64,000 nt of DNA from Nesterenkonia lacusekhoensis. Lineage in GTDB: Bacteria; Actinomycetota; Actinomycetes; Actinomycetales; Micrococcaceae. The DNA lies in the NCBI RefSeq assembly GCF_017876395.1, contig NZ_JAGINX010000001.1:2232001-2296000 (forward strand), read 5' to 3'. The position numbers and the translations under genes are program-made. Shown piece by piece: positions 50,986 through 59,095 of this stretch (position 1 is its first letter; every line of letters starts with the position of its first letter). The notes under the pieces were generated by a model. It saw only the letters and a list, made by a program, of their open reading frames with translations. It had not been told where the DNA came from and made no database searches.

Positions 50986-52392
50986 ATGGACGCTGCGGCG
51001 CGGTGGCGCATTCTCCGGCTCCACGTGGAGGACGAGGTTCCGCTCGCGCGTCTGGCCCGCGAGTCCGGCGTCGGGCTGCGGACCCTGGAGCGCTGGCACG
51101 CCCGCTACCGGACCGACGGCTACGCGGGCCTGGAGACGGCCCCGCGAATGGACGCCGGCACCCACCGCTTGCCGACCGATCTCGTCCACGTGATCGAGGG
51201 TCTGGCGCTGAGCAAGCCGCGGCCGGCTATCGCCACGATCCATCGCAAGGTCACCGGCATCTGCGGCATCCACGGGTGGCCGGTCCCGTCCTATTCGGTG
51301 GTGTGGGAGATCGTGCGCGCCCTGGACCCGGGCATGGTCACCCTCGCCCTGGAAGGCGCGGCGTCCTACCGCGACAAGCACGAGCTGGTGCTGCGCCGGC
51401 AGGCGGAGTGGCCCAACGCGATGTGGCAGTCCGATCACACGATGCTCGACATCCTGGTAGTCGGCACCGATGGCAAGCCTGCCCGGCCGTGGTTGACGAC
51501 CATCCTCGATGACTGCTCCCGAGCGATCTGCGGCTATACCGTCTTCCTGGGCGCACCGTCGGCGATGAACACCGCGCTGGCGCTGCGGCAGGCGATCTGG
51601 CACAAGGCCGACCCGGCCTGGCCGATGTGCGGCCTACCGGACGTGCTCTACGTCGATCACGGCAGCGACTTCATCAGCCACCAGCTCGCCGGCACCGCCG
51701 TCGACCTCCACATCCGGCTGATCCATTCCACCGTCGCCCGCCCCCAGGGCCGGGGCAAGATCGAGCGGTTCTTCGGCACCGTCAACACCGAGCTGCTGGC
51801 CGACCTGCCCGGATACATCGGCGAAGGCCAGCCCTGGCCAACACCGACACTGTCCCTGGCCGAGCTCGACACCGCCGTCGAAAGGTTCGTGGCCACCTAC
51901 AACGACCGCACGCACAGCGAGATCGGCACCTCCCCGCGCAGCGCGTGGATCGCCGAGGGCTGGCTGCCCCGCATGCCCGAGAGCCTGGAAGCTCTCGACG
52001 GACTGTTGCTGACCGTGGCCAAGACCCGCGTCGTGCGCCGCGATGGCATCCGATTCCAGGGCCTGCGCTACGTCTCCCCGACCCTGGCCGGCTACGTCGG
52101 ACAGTCGGTCGTGATCCGTTACGACCCTCGCGACATCACCGAGATCCGCGTCTTCGACCACGACGAGTTCCTCTGCAAGGCCGTCAACCAGGAGCACCAC
52201 GACCAGAAGGTCAGCCTCAAAGAGATCCAGGCCGCTCGCAACGCGAGACGCCGGGCACTACGGGCCGGCATCAACGAACGCATCGCTGGCGTGGCCGCAC
52301 ACACCACCGAGACACCACCTCCCGCGGAGGACCCAGCGGCGGCGCAGACGCCGAAACGGAAGTTGAAGGTCTACAAGGAGGACCTGAGGTGA
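50986..52392 (+). CDS. tniA: DDE transposase, TniA/Mu-like
   Basis: Transposase of 468 aa with an N-terminal helix-turn-helix (VPLARLARESGVGLRTLERW), an integrase catalytic core with Asp in WQSDHTMLDIL, Asp in YVDHGSDFIS and Glu in GRGKIERFFGT, and a C-terminal Mu-type beta barrel. ATG 50986 lies 10 bases after the resolvase stop. It would cut and join transposon ends together with TniB. Stop overlaps tniB as GTGA. Confidence 0.92.
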   Translation: MDAAARWRILRLHVEDEVPLARLARESGVGLRTLERWHARYRTDGYAGLETAPRMDAGTHRLPTDLVHVIEGLALSKPRPAIATIHRKVTGICGIHGWPVPSYSVVWEIVRALDPGMVTLALEGAASYRDKHELVLRRQAEWPNAMWQSDHTMLDILVVGTDGKPARPWLTTILDDCSRAICGYTVFLGAPSAMNTALALRQAIWHKADPAWPMCGLPDVLYVDHGSDFISHQLAGTAVDLHIRLIHSTVARPQGRGKIERFFGTVNTELLADLPGYIGEGQPWPTPTLSLAELDTAVERFVATYNDRTHSEIGTSPRSAWIAEGWLPRMPESLEALDGLLLTVAKTRVVRRDGIRFQGLRYVSPTLAGYVGQSVVIRYDPRDITEIRVFDHDEFLCKAVNQEHHDQKVSLKEIQAARNARRRALRAGINERIAGVAAHTTETPPPAEDPAAAQTPKRKLKVYKEDLR

Positions 52393-53207
52393 GCCAGCGC
52401 TTCATCGTCACCAAAGAACACCGCCGCTTCACCGAGTTCGCCGACGCCGTGCGCCGCGGCCACACCATCGGCCTGTGTTTCGGACCGGCCGGAGTGGGCA
52501 AGACGCTCTCGGCGCGCCGCTACGCGCACTGGGACAAGGCCCACGATCTGCTGACCTACTGGGGGCCGCGCTCCGACGATGACGCCAAGATCTACGCCGC
52601 CCTGAACCGGAGCCGCACCGTGCTCTACACCCCCAGCGTGCTGACCACCCCGCGGACCCTGAAGGATGAGCTCAACCAGGCCATCACCCGCACCAACATC
52701 TGCATCGAACAGCACCTCGCGCCGCACGGCGACGTCACGCCCGAGACCTGGGGATGGCGCCGCAGCAGGAACTACGTCGAGCTGATCATCGTCGACGAGG
52801 CCGAACGGCTTCGCCCCGCCGCCCTGGAACTGCTGCGCGACCGCTACGACCGAGACGACATCGCACTGATCCTGATCGGCATGCCCGGACTGGAGAAGCA
52901 GTTCAGCCACTACCCCCAGTTCTACAGCCGGGTCGGGTTCGCCCATCAATACCGACCCCTGGGCCAAGACGAACTGTTGTTCGTCCTGCAACGACACTGG
53001 CGCTCCCTCGGCAAGACCCTCGACCCCGAAGACTTCACCGACGCCCAAGCCATCGCCGCCATCGCGCGTGTCACCCGCGGCAACTTCCGACTGTTCGAAC
53101 GCCTCATCCCCCAGATCCAGCGCGTGCTGAAGATCAACGAACTCGACACCATCACCAACGACGTCATCGAAGCCGCCCAAAGCACCCTGGTCATCGGCGT
53201 CACCTGA
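52389..53207 (+). CDS. tniB: AAA ATPase target-selection protein, TniB-like
   Basis: ATPase of 272 aa with GTG start overlapping tniA. Walker A is FGPAGVGKTLSARR (residues about 32-45) and Walker B ELIIVDEAERL; sensor-like IGMPGLEKQF follows. Equivalent to TniB/MuB/TnsC proteins, which load on target DNA and activate the transposase. Its stop lies eight bases inside the right inverted repeat. Confidence 0.9.
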   Translation: MSQRFIVTKEHRRFTEFADAVRRGHTIGLCFGPAGVGKTLSARRYAHWDKAHDLLTYWGPRSDDDAKIYAALNRSRTVLYTPSVLTTPRTLKDELNQAITRTNICIEQHLAPHGDVTPETWGWRRSRNYVELIIVDEAERLRPAALELLRDRYDRDDIALILIGMPGLEKQFSHYPQFYSRVGFAHQYRPLGQDELLFVLQRHWRSLGKTLDPEDFTDAQAIAAIARVTRGNFRLFERLIPQIQRVLKINELDTITNDVIEAAQSTLVIGVT

Positions 53208-53214
53208 CCCCGGC

Positions 53215-53245
53215 CCGCCACGAAGCGTCTGAAGAACCCCGCCAT
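53215..53245 (-). repeat. Transposon right inverted repeat
   Basis: Inverted match to 42849-42879 with two differences, immediately after tniB. Confidence 0.88.
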
Positions 53246-53997
53246 TTAAACTCAAAAGTCACAGCTGTCCCTCAACAAGCGATGGGGTTCCCAGCAGACT
53301 GGCACCACGAAAGGTTCTGGAACATAATTCCCAACTGAAGCAACCTACGGCTCGGGAGGGGGTGACAGCAACACTGGTTACATGAAAACCCTGGCATTAT
53401 TAAGACTTCCTTACAGTGCAGTAGCCAGGTTGACCATGCCAACGAATGGGCGCGCAGAGGAGATGCCGTGATATGAGTCTGAAAGATGATCTGAATGCGT
53501 ACGTCCAGAAAACCGTCGACGAGCAGTGGGAGCGTCGCGCAGGCCAGAAAGTGCCCGACGCCGATGACCTTCCGCTGAAGAACCTTGCTGTCGAGCTCGA
53601 CGCAACCGTCCTCTACGCGGATCTTGCGTCGTCGACGAAGATGGTCAAGGGACATAAGGACTGGTTCGCTGCGGAGGTCTACAAGAGCTATCTCTACTGT
53701 GCAGCGAAGATCATTCGAGCGCGGGGCGGCATCATCACGGCCTACGACGGGGACCGTGTCATGGGTGTGTTCATCGGGGACTCGAAGAACACCGACGCCG
53801 CGAAGTGTGGGCTGCAGATCAACTGGGCATCGAAGAAAATTGTGGCAGCGAAGATCGCCGAGAAGTACCCGAAGAGCACCTTCGTGCTCAAGCAGCGGGT
53901 TGGCATCGATACCTCGAAGCTTTTCGTCGCCCGAACAGGCATTCGAGGTGGGTTGCCCCCGGAAGTAGGTCCACGCGTTATGCGGGCCGCGGTTTCT

Positions 53998-54831
53998 TCA
54001 ATGGGTACAGATTTCAGCATACTCAGCCGGGCTGCGGTACCCGAGCGCTGAGTGGCGCCGGATGGTGTTGTATTCCTTCTTCCAATCCGTGATGATCACC
54101 CGAGCATGGGTCAAAGACCAGAAGCTGGTGATGTTCAGGCACTCATCCCGGATCCTGCTGTTGAAGGACTCCACGTACCCATTGCGCCACGGCGCACCCG
54201 GCGGGATGTAGTGGATCCCCGTGACCTCCCCGGCCCAGTCGGCCATCGCGTGGCAGATCAGCTCCGGGCCGTTGTCACACCGTAGGACCTCTGGAAGCCC
54301 CCGGTCAGCGGCGATAGCGTCGAGGTGGGCGGTGAGGTCATCACCGGTGATGCTGCGGGCCACGATCCCGCCCAGGCATTCGCGAGTGTGCTCATCGACG
54401 ATCGAGGCGATCTTGATCGCCCGGCCCGTCTCATCGGCGTCGAATTGGAAGTCCACCGCCCACACCACATTCGGCGCGTCCGCCTGCGGGGCTTCCGCGG
54501 TGGAGGACCCCACGCGTTTGCGTCGACGTCTCACCGGAACCCGCAGGCCCTCTTCACGCCAGAGCCGCTGGACCTTCTTATGGTTGACCGCCCAGCCCTC
54601 GGCTCGGGCATCATGATAGGCCCGCCGGTAGCCCCAGCGCGGGTGGTCCTTTGCATAAGCCCGTAGCCAGGCCCGCAGCCCAGCATCAGGATCACCAGCG
54701 TTCTCAGACTTCAGTGCCCGGCGGAAGGCGGATCGGGCAAGCCCGGCCAGCGCGGTGGCTCTGCGTTCACTGATGCCCATGGTGGCCATCAGGTGTCGCG
54801 CAGCTGCTCGGCGCCGGTCCGGGCTTAGAAG
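53998..54831 (-). CDS. IS3 transposase OrfB (DDE)
   Basis: Catalytic subunit of about 277 aa: [13 protein letters not shown] (Asp), [10 protein letters not shown] (Asp) and [13 protein letters not shown] (Glu), with end [14 protein letters not shown]. It overlaps the OrfA end and has no own start nearby, so it is probably made by a -1 frameshift from OrfA, as is usual for IS3. Start given is approximate. Confidence 0.85.
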   Translation of the reverse strand, partial: LLSPDRRRAAARHLMATMGISERRATALAGLARSAFRRALKSENAGDPDAGLRAWLRAYAKDHPRWGYRRAYHDARAEGWAVNHKKVQRLWREEGLRVPVRRRRKRVGSSTAEAPQADAPNVVWAVDFQFDADETGRAIKIASIVDEHTRECLGGIVARSITGDDLTAHLDAIAADRGLPEVLRCDNGPELICHAMADWAGEVTGIHYIPPGAPWRNGYVESFNSRIRDECLNITSFWSLTHARVIITDWKKEYNTIRRHSALGYRSPAEYAEICTH

Positions 54832-55109
54832 TTTCCCTCCGCCAGCTCCTTCAGCGCGGCCTTCTCCAGCTCCGCCTCGGCCAGGAGCTTCTTGAGCCGG
54901 TCGTTTTGCTTCTGAAGTTCCTTCAGCCGTTTGGCGTCTTCGGCTTTGAGCCCGCCGTATTGGTTCTTCCACCGGTAGTAGGTGGCCTCGGTGACTCCCA
55001 GTTCGCGGGCGGTGGCGGCGACGTCGTGGCCTTCTGCCTGGAGCTTCTCAGCGTCTTGGAGCTTCCGGATGATCTGTTCCGGGGTATGGCGTCTTCTCTT
55101 GCTTGTCAT
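54825..55109 (-). CDS. IS3 transposase OrfA
   Basis: Protein of 94 aa from ATG 55109: [18 protein letters not shown], helix-turn-helix [20 protein letters not shown] and a Leu/Lys coiled coil ([19 protein letters not shown]). The IS407/ISL-type OrfA layout. Longer upstream frame overlaps the IS end and is not needed. Confidence 0.88.
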   Translation of the reverse strand: MTSKRRRHTPEQIIRKLQDAEKLQAEGHDVAATARELGVTEATYYRWKNQYGGLKAEDAKRLKELQKQNDRLKKLLAEAELEKAALKELAEGNF

Positions 55110-55425
55110 GGTCACACCAGTTTTCCTGCCCGGAGCGTCGGGCGCTAGTGCGACTCTCATAACTCGTGGACCGAAATTAGGGGGTCATGCCAGAGGCAGC
55201 AATGACTTGGTGTGGGTTGGGAAAGCGGCAAACAATGCGGCGAAGCTGGCCGCGCTCGATCCTCGTTACCCGACCTACATCACCGCCGACGTCTACAGCA
55301 GGCTGAATGAGACCTCGAAGCTCGGGGGCGATCCGAAGCGGAACATGTGGACTGACCTGGGGACCTCTGACATGGGCTATCAGATCTACGGGTCGACGTT
55401 CTGGTGGTCGGTCTAACGCCGGATG

Positions 55426-56157
55426 TCAACTGAGGGAGCTGATCCACTCGTCCATCGGCGGGATGATGGGATTTCCCTGGTACACGGTTCCGATGCGGGA
55501 CGTCCGCTGCGGTCGAAGTAGGCCTTGGTTGTTCTCGTTCAGGTTCGAGTAGAAGACGTCGCCGACGACGATCGGGCTCGATCCCCAACCGCGCCCCGCC
55601 AGGTGCGCCAGATGGGCTGCCCTGTTGACGACGTCGCCCATGTACACGACGTCGTTGATCGTGCTGCCGTTGTACCCCGCCTTGATCATGAGGACCCGCC
55701 CGTACTCGACGCCTATGCCGATGCTGAGTTGGGTGATCCCTTCCTTCTCGTAGTGGTGGTTGAGGAGCTTCAGGAGGGTATTGGCCTGCGCTGCGGTAGC
55801 GAACACATCGTCGATGTGGTTGACCTGCGTCGTCTTGTAGGAGGCCCACACGCAGTCGCCGACGATATTCACCTCGCGCACATTGGAGTCGGAATTTAGG
55901 ACTGCGACCATTTCCGAGATGAACGACCGGTAGATCTTCGCAAGGACGGGCCTTTTGTGCTTCGACGTCAGGCCGGACGAGTCTCGGATGTCAATGAAGA
56001 TCGCCGAGCACATGCCGTAGAAGCCGTTGGAGAACGTGAGCTTGTCCCGGTCAGGGAGCCCGTCTACCTCTTCGTACGCTCCCGCCGGCTGATCCAGGAT
56101 CGCTTTGATCCGGGCCGAGCTGGCCGTCCAGTCATATGGTCTGTAGTTGCCGTCCAT
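55426..56157 (-). CDS. pycC: Pycsar pyrimidine nucleotide cyclase
   Basis: Intact class III cyclase, 243 aa from ATG 56157 (AGGAC just upstream). Metal Asp residues lie in AIFIDIRDSSGL and VNIVGDCVWASY. The Pycsar-like segment DVVYMGDVVNRAAHLAHLAG follows near residue 180. In known Pycsar systems the cyclase makes cCMP or cUMP after phage infection, which activates the membrane effector. The effector gene is directly upstream (stop 56165, eight bases before this start), so the two form a classic two-gene Pycsar operon. Confidence 0.87.
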   Translation of the reverse strand: MDGNYRPYDWTASSARIKAILDQPAGAYEEVDGLPDRDKLTFSNGFYGMCSAIFIDIRDSSGLTSKHKRPVLAKIYRSFISEMVAVLNSDSNVREVNIVGDCVWASYKTTQVNHIDDVFATAAQANTLLKLLNHHYEKEGITQLSIGIGVEYGRVLMIKAGYNGSTINDVVYMGDVVNRAAHLAHLAGRGWGSSPIVVGDVFYSNLNENNQGLLRPQRTSRIGTVYQGNPIIPPMDEWISSLS

Positions 56158-56164
56158 TTGCGTC

Positions 56165-56761
56165 CTAGCTGTTCGTGGTGCCGACAACGAGGGCCAGGAC
56201 TGCGATCGCGGCTCCTGCGGCGAGAGCGCACCGGATGGCCCACTTTGCAGCGGTTGCTTTTACCGTGGCAATCCGAGCATTGACATGTATCTGGTCAGCG
56301 AGATCTTTCGTCAGCTCAACAGGATCAGAGGTCAGTGTATGGAGCGCCTCGCTGTACTCCTGTCGCTTGCCCCTGAAATTTCGATCGATGCTGGCGAAGA
56401 AAAGCCTGTTGATCGTGCCCCGATCTGCATCCTTGTCCTTCACTCTCGGTGTTAGCGTCCATCCGCACATAGCGCCGGTGATGAGAAGCAAGAAGCAGGC
56501 GATGACAACGAGAGTGTCGAACAGCGCAGTCCGAGGAGTAAAGTCCTTTGCGAGGTTGAACGTCGTCGTTGCCATCACCCCAGTGAAGGCCAGCGTTACG
56601 CCGGCCTTTGCATCCGAGTGGCGAATCCACTCGTTCATCAATGCGAGTGTCTTCCATGCGTGGTCCGGGTTCGGTTCGGGCGAGCTGACGGGCGTGGGTG
56701 AGTCGTGTGGATGGCCCTCGGCGGCCCGTCGTCCACCGCGCCGGGACGGCATTCGAAACAT
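56165..56761 (-). CDS. pycTM: Pycsar membrane effector PycTM (DUF5706)
   Basis: Membrane protein of 198 aa. A 35-residue Pro/Arg-rich tail precedes the DUF5706 start (NEWIRHSDAKAGVTLAFTGV). Helices: about 50-75, LVVIACFLLLITGAMCGWTL, and a C-terminal AIRCALAAGAAIAVLALVVG. Binding of cyclic pyrimidine nucleotide in known systems makes it disrupt the membrane and kill the infected cell. ATG 56761 lies four bases from the target duplication of an IS481 element. The frame does not extend upstream in the pre-insertion sequence (TAG), so the coding part is complete, but its native promoter was pushed 1.15 kb away. Confidence 0.87.
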   Translation of the reverse strand: MFRMPSRRGGRRAAEGHPHDSPTPVSSPEPNPDHAWKTLALMNEWIRHSDAKAGVTLAFTGVMATTTFNLAKDFTPRTALFDTLVVIACFLLLITGAMCGWTLTPRVKDKDADRGTINRLFFASIDRNFRGKRQEYSEALHTLTSDPVELTKDLADQIHVNARIATVKATAAKWAIRCALAAGAAIAVLALVVGTTNS

Positions 56762-56770
56762 GGTTCTAGG

Positions 56771-57919
56771 TGTTGCGGGGCCTGACGTTGTTTACACCTC
56801 CCCGGGGCCAGGCATAGAAGAGGAGCAGGTCCTTCTCGCGGCATGATGGGTAATCGCGAAACAACCGTCATCAGCGAAAGAGAACCTGCTCCTCGATGTC
56901 CCACGATAACGCGCCACTGACCCCGCAAGGACGCCTCCGCCTCATCGGCCGTATCCAAAACGGACGACCGTTGGCCCATGTCGCGGCTGAAGCCGGAGTC
57001 TCGAGAGCCTGCCTGTCGAAATGGCACCAGCGCTACCAGCACCAGGGCGAGGACGGCCTCCACGATCGCTCGTCGCGGCCGCAGGCATCGCCGGATACCA
57101 CCCCGGACTGGGTGGTGGAGCTGATCGAGACCTGGCGCCGGGAGCATAAGTGGGCGGCCTCCCGCATCGCCGTCGAGCTTGAGCACGAGCACGGCTTCGG
57201 CATCCACCCACGCACCGTGGGCCGCTGGTTCAAGCACCTGGGCATCAATAAGCGTCGCCACCTCGACCCGGGCGGTGAGTCCAACCGGCAGCCCGGCACG
57301 ATCACCGCCACCGCACCTGGGGCGATGGTGCACCTGGATGTGAAGAAGGCCGGCCGGATCCCCGAGGGCGGTGGCTGGTTCGCCCACGGCCGAGACTCCG
57401 AGGCCGCTCGCGCCGCCAGCCGGTCGAAGAGCGCCGCGAAGAAGCAGGGGCACAAGATCGGCGGCTACACCTACCTGTACTCGGCAGTCGATGGATACAC
57501 CCGCCTTGCCTACACCGAGGTGATGCAAGACGAGAAGGCCGCCACCGCGGTGGAGTTCTTGAACAAGGCCAGAGCATTCTTCGCCGCCGAAGGCATCACC
57601 CGGCTGGGCCGGGTGGTCACCGATAACGGGGTGAACTTCGCTGCCGGCGACTTCACGCAGGCGGTGAACAACCTCGGCGGGATCCATCAGCGGATCAGGC
57701 CCTACACGCCGCGGCATAACGGCAAGGTCGAGCGATATCAGCGGATTCTGGCCGAGGAATGCCTCTATGCGAGGACCTACGACTCCGAGTCGGCCCGAGG
57801 AGAAGCGATGAAAGTCTGGGTTCAGCACTACAATCATCACCGCCCCCACTCAGCTGCAGACGGTCAAGCTCCTGCCAGCCTCGTCCCGGGGCGCGTCACC
57901 AACGTCCTGCCCTCCTACA
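56771..57919 (+). mobile_element. IS481-family insertion sequence
   Basis: Starts TGTTGCGGGGCC and ends (reverse strand) TGTAGGAGGGCA. Flanked by the 6-bp duplication TCTAGG (56765-56770 and 57920-57925), which fits the NCTAGN target known for IS481. Confidence 0.85.
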
Positions 57920-57924
57920 TCTAG
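56896..57924 (+). CDS. IS481 transposase
   Basis: Full-length transposase of 342 aa: helix-turn-helix HVAAEAGVSRACLSKWHQRY, second HTH SRIAVELEHEHGFGIHPRTV, and DDE residues in MVHLDVKKAG, VVTDNGVNF and NGKVERYQRIL. Ends HNHHRPHSAADG-like as in the family. The TAG stop lies in the duplicated target (TCTAGG), outside the IS proper. Confidence 0.93.
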   Translation: MSHDNAPLTPQGRLRLIGRIQNGRPLAHVAAEAGVSRACLSKWHQRYQHQGEDGLHDRSSRPQASPDTTPDWVVELIETWRREHKWAASRIAVELEHEHGFGIHPRTVGRWFKHLGINKRRHLDPGGESNRQPGTITATAPGAMVHLDVKKAGRIPEGGGWFAHGRDSEAARAASRSKSAAKKQGHKIGGYTYLYSAVDGYTRLAYTEVMQDEKAATAVEFLNKARAFFAAEGITRLGRVVTDNGVNFAAGDFTQAVNNLGGIHQRIRPYTPRHNGKVERYQRILAEECLYARTYDSESARGEAMKVWVQHYNHHRPHSAADGQAPASLVPGRVTNVLPSYI

Positions 57925-57925
57925 G

Positions 57926-58290
57926 CTACTAAGGATGGCCCTGTGTGCCACGGGACTCATCGGTTGCACGCGTGCCTGATTCTGAGGTCCGCTGGTTGGC
58001 AGTCGCGAGTCTGAGCTTGAAGAGGTTTGCGCTGCTGCTCGACCCCCCTGGTTTAGTTCCTGAAGATGACTTGCCCCAGGCCCCTCGACCCTAGTGCCCA
58101 TATTCAAAAGCCTCGGAGGTGGCTCCCCAAAGGACCCCTGAGCCGCTCATTGTGGTGGCCATTGTGGTGGCCATTTTGCTCCACATCCACCGCTTCCGAC
58201 CGACGCTCGCCGACATGCGAAACTGTAAAATCCCAGGTCAGTCGACACCCATCGATACCGGCCGATTCCAGCAGAACCCACTCAGGGGAT
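57926..58290. other. Island right end without a gene
   Basis: About 365 bases between the IS481 copy and the right att core. No credible coding frame. The tandem GGTGGCCATT units at 58154-58177 are the only clear structure. Confidence 0.6.
58154..58177 (+). repeat. Candidate integrase arm sites, right end
   Basis: Two tandem GGTGGCCATT units, nearly identical to 30399-30422 and a similar distance (about 114 bases) from the core. Confidence 0.55.
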
Positions 58291-58303
58291 CTTTTAATCC
58301 GCT
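58291..58303 (+). repeat. attR core CTTTTAATCCGCT
   Basis: Identical to 30282-30294; starts the 3' half of the split tRNA-Lys. Confidence 0.88.
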
Positions 58304-58332
58304 GGTCGTGGGTTCGATCCCCACAGGGCCCA
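58291..58332 (+). tRNA. tRNA-Lys(UUU), 3' half, split by the island
   Basis: From C32 of the anticodon loop to discriminator A73. The T-arm is GTGGG-TTCGATC-CCCAC and the acceptor strand AGGGCCC pairs with GGGCCTT of the 5' half at 30252. The sequence before 58291 is island DNA and does not form a tRNA 5' half. Confidence 0.92.
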
Positions 58333-58339
58333 CCCCTGA

Positions 58340-58374
58340 AACCCCAGGTCAGAGAATTTCTAGTCTGGGGTTTT
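58340..58374 (+). terminator. Original tRNA-Lys terminator
   Basis: ACCCCAG and CTGGGGT pair around 17 bases and are followed by TTTTCTT. It stayed with the tRNA 3' half. Confidence 0.75.
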
Positions 58375-58485
58375 CTTGTGCTCGGGTGTCTCCGGTACAC
58401 CCCGGGTACACCCGAGCTGCAGGGAGCGGCGTACGGGTTACTCCTCCTGGAGGGGGCGCATCACCTTGCCGAGAGACGCTCGTCA

Positions 58486-58690
58486 GCCACCGAAGTCCTC
58501 CTGGCAAGGGTGCATGTACGTGTCAGTGGTGATGGCAAGAGTCTTATGACCGAGAACCTTCTGAAGCTCCTTGGGCGCGATGCCGTTCTTCGCGTTCACG
58601 GAGGCGAAGGCATGCCGGAGGTCGTGGATGCGGTAGTCCTTGGAGTTCGCAATGTCAGCTTTTCCAAGAGCAGGCCGAAAAAGGACACTG
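58486..58690 (-). pseudogene. Tyrosine integrase C-terminal remnant
   Basis: The last 67 codons of a second integrase: IHDLRHAFASVNAKNG (HxLRH), LQKVLGHKTLAITTDTY (GH and nucleophile Tyr). N-terminal parts are missing, replaced by IS sequence. It differs from the island's own integrase and lies 150 bases outside the tRNA 3' half, as expected for an older element that used the same tRNA. Confidence 0.8.
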
Positions 58691-59023
58691 GACTCAGAGA
58701 CATACACCGTGCCCAGCCGTGAGCCGCGGTGGGCCAGCTTCCGGTGAGTCAGATCCACCTGCTCCCCCGCGATGGCCAGGGCGATGATCGCTGCTCGTTC
58801 CGCTTCCAGCAGCCCGTGAGCTGCCTGCCAGTGCTTCGATGGCTCCTTGCTTGGCAGTGGTGCAGATCTTCTTGATCGTGGACCGGTCCACACCATACTT
58901 GGCAGCGATCTCTGCCTGGGTGGCCTGATTGGTCAGCACCAAGGTGAACACCTCGTACTTCACCGACGGGGCCAACCGCTTCCGACGACCACCGGCCGAA
59001 AGCTTCCGGGACTGTTCTGACAT
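58690..59023 (-). pseudogene. IS3-type transposase remnant (OrfA and OrfB start)
   Basis: From 59023 the frame gives an OrfA helix-turn-helix (ATQAEIAAKYGVDRSTIKKI) that shifts near 58800. Another frame then has VDLTHRKLAHRGSRLGTVYV, the start of OrfB, before breaking into integrase sequence at about 58690. Only one IS part is left. Confidence 0.7.
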
Positions 59024-59095
59024 GATGGAATCCCCTTGCTCGGATTATCAGTAGACCAACCAAGGATGCGGGATATTAAATCCGGGAAGTGGCCA

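Larger units (their letters stand above)
42849..53245 (+). mobile_element. Tn552/Tn5053-like transposon with accessory cargo
   Basis: The outer ends are inverted repeats of about 31 bp with two mismatches: ATGGCGGGGTTCTTCAGATG at 42849 and, reversed, ATGGCGGGGTTCTTCAGACG ending at 53245; both continue to CGTGGCGG. The right end encodes resolvase, DDE transposase and AAA protein (tniR, tniA, tniB). The remaining 7.4 kb is cargo. I found no clear target duplication at the outer flanks, so an end could have moved. Confidence 0.8.
53949..55192 (-). mobile_element. IS3-family insertion sequence in the cyclase gene
   Basis: A 1244-bp element. Ends read TGGGTTGCCCCCGGAAG (left) and TGGCATGACCCCCTAAT (right, reverse strand), both continuing to GGTCCACG and GTTATG. 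Flanked by 4-bp duplication GAGG. Confidence 0.88.
53473..55416 (+). pseudogene. pycC: Pycsar-type nucleotide cyclase, split by an IS
   Basis: Class III nucleotide cyclase, expected 231 aa, in two parts: 53473-53948 and 55197-55416. The first metal Asp is in VLYADLASSTKM and the second in AYDGDRVMGVF. The part after the IS has LVWVGKAANNAAKLAAL, the segment typical of PycC. The IS lies between duplicated GAGG (53945-53948 and 55193-55196); removing it plus one copy restores TGIRGSNDLVWVG in frame. Pycsar cyclases make cCMP or cUMP on phage infection. It is convergent with the intact second cyclase, nine bases apart. Confidence 0.85.
30282..58303. mobile_element. 28-kb genomic island integrated in the tRNA-Lys anticodon loop
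   Basis: Bounded by direct copies of CTTTTAATCCGCT (30282-30294 and 58291-58303), each attached to one half of the same tRNA gene. It carries a broken tyrosine integrase (36925-39579), the biotin operon, an intron-bearing tRNA-Lys, an Abi protein, a Tn552-like transposon, a Pycsar locus and four complete IS elements or IS remnants. Recombination at the core would restore the chromosomal tRNA exactly. The boundary logic is read directly from sequence; mobility today is doubtful because the integrase is interrupted. Confidence 0.88.

Noticed and set aside
58486-58896. A 137-codon gene with integrase end
   Set aside because: It is a chance fusion of IS OrfB sequence and an integrase C terminus, so it is listed as remnants.
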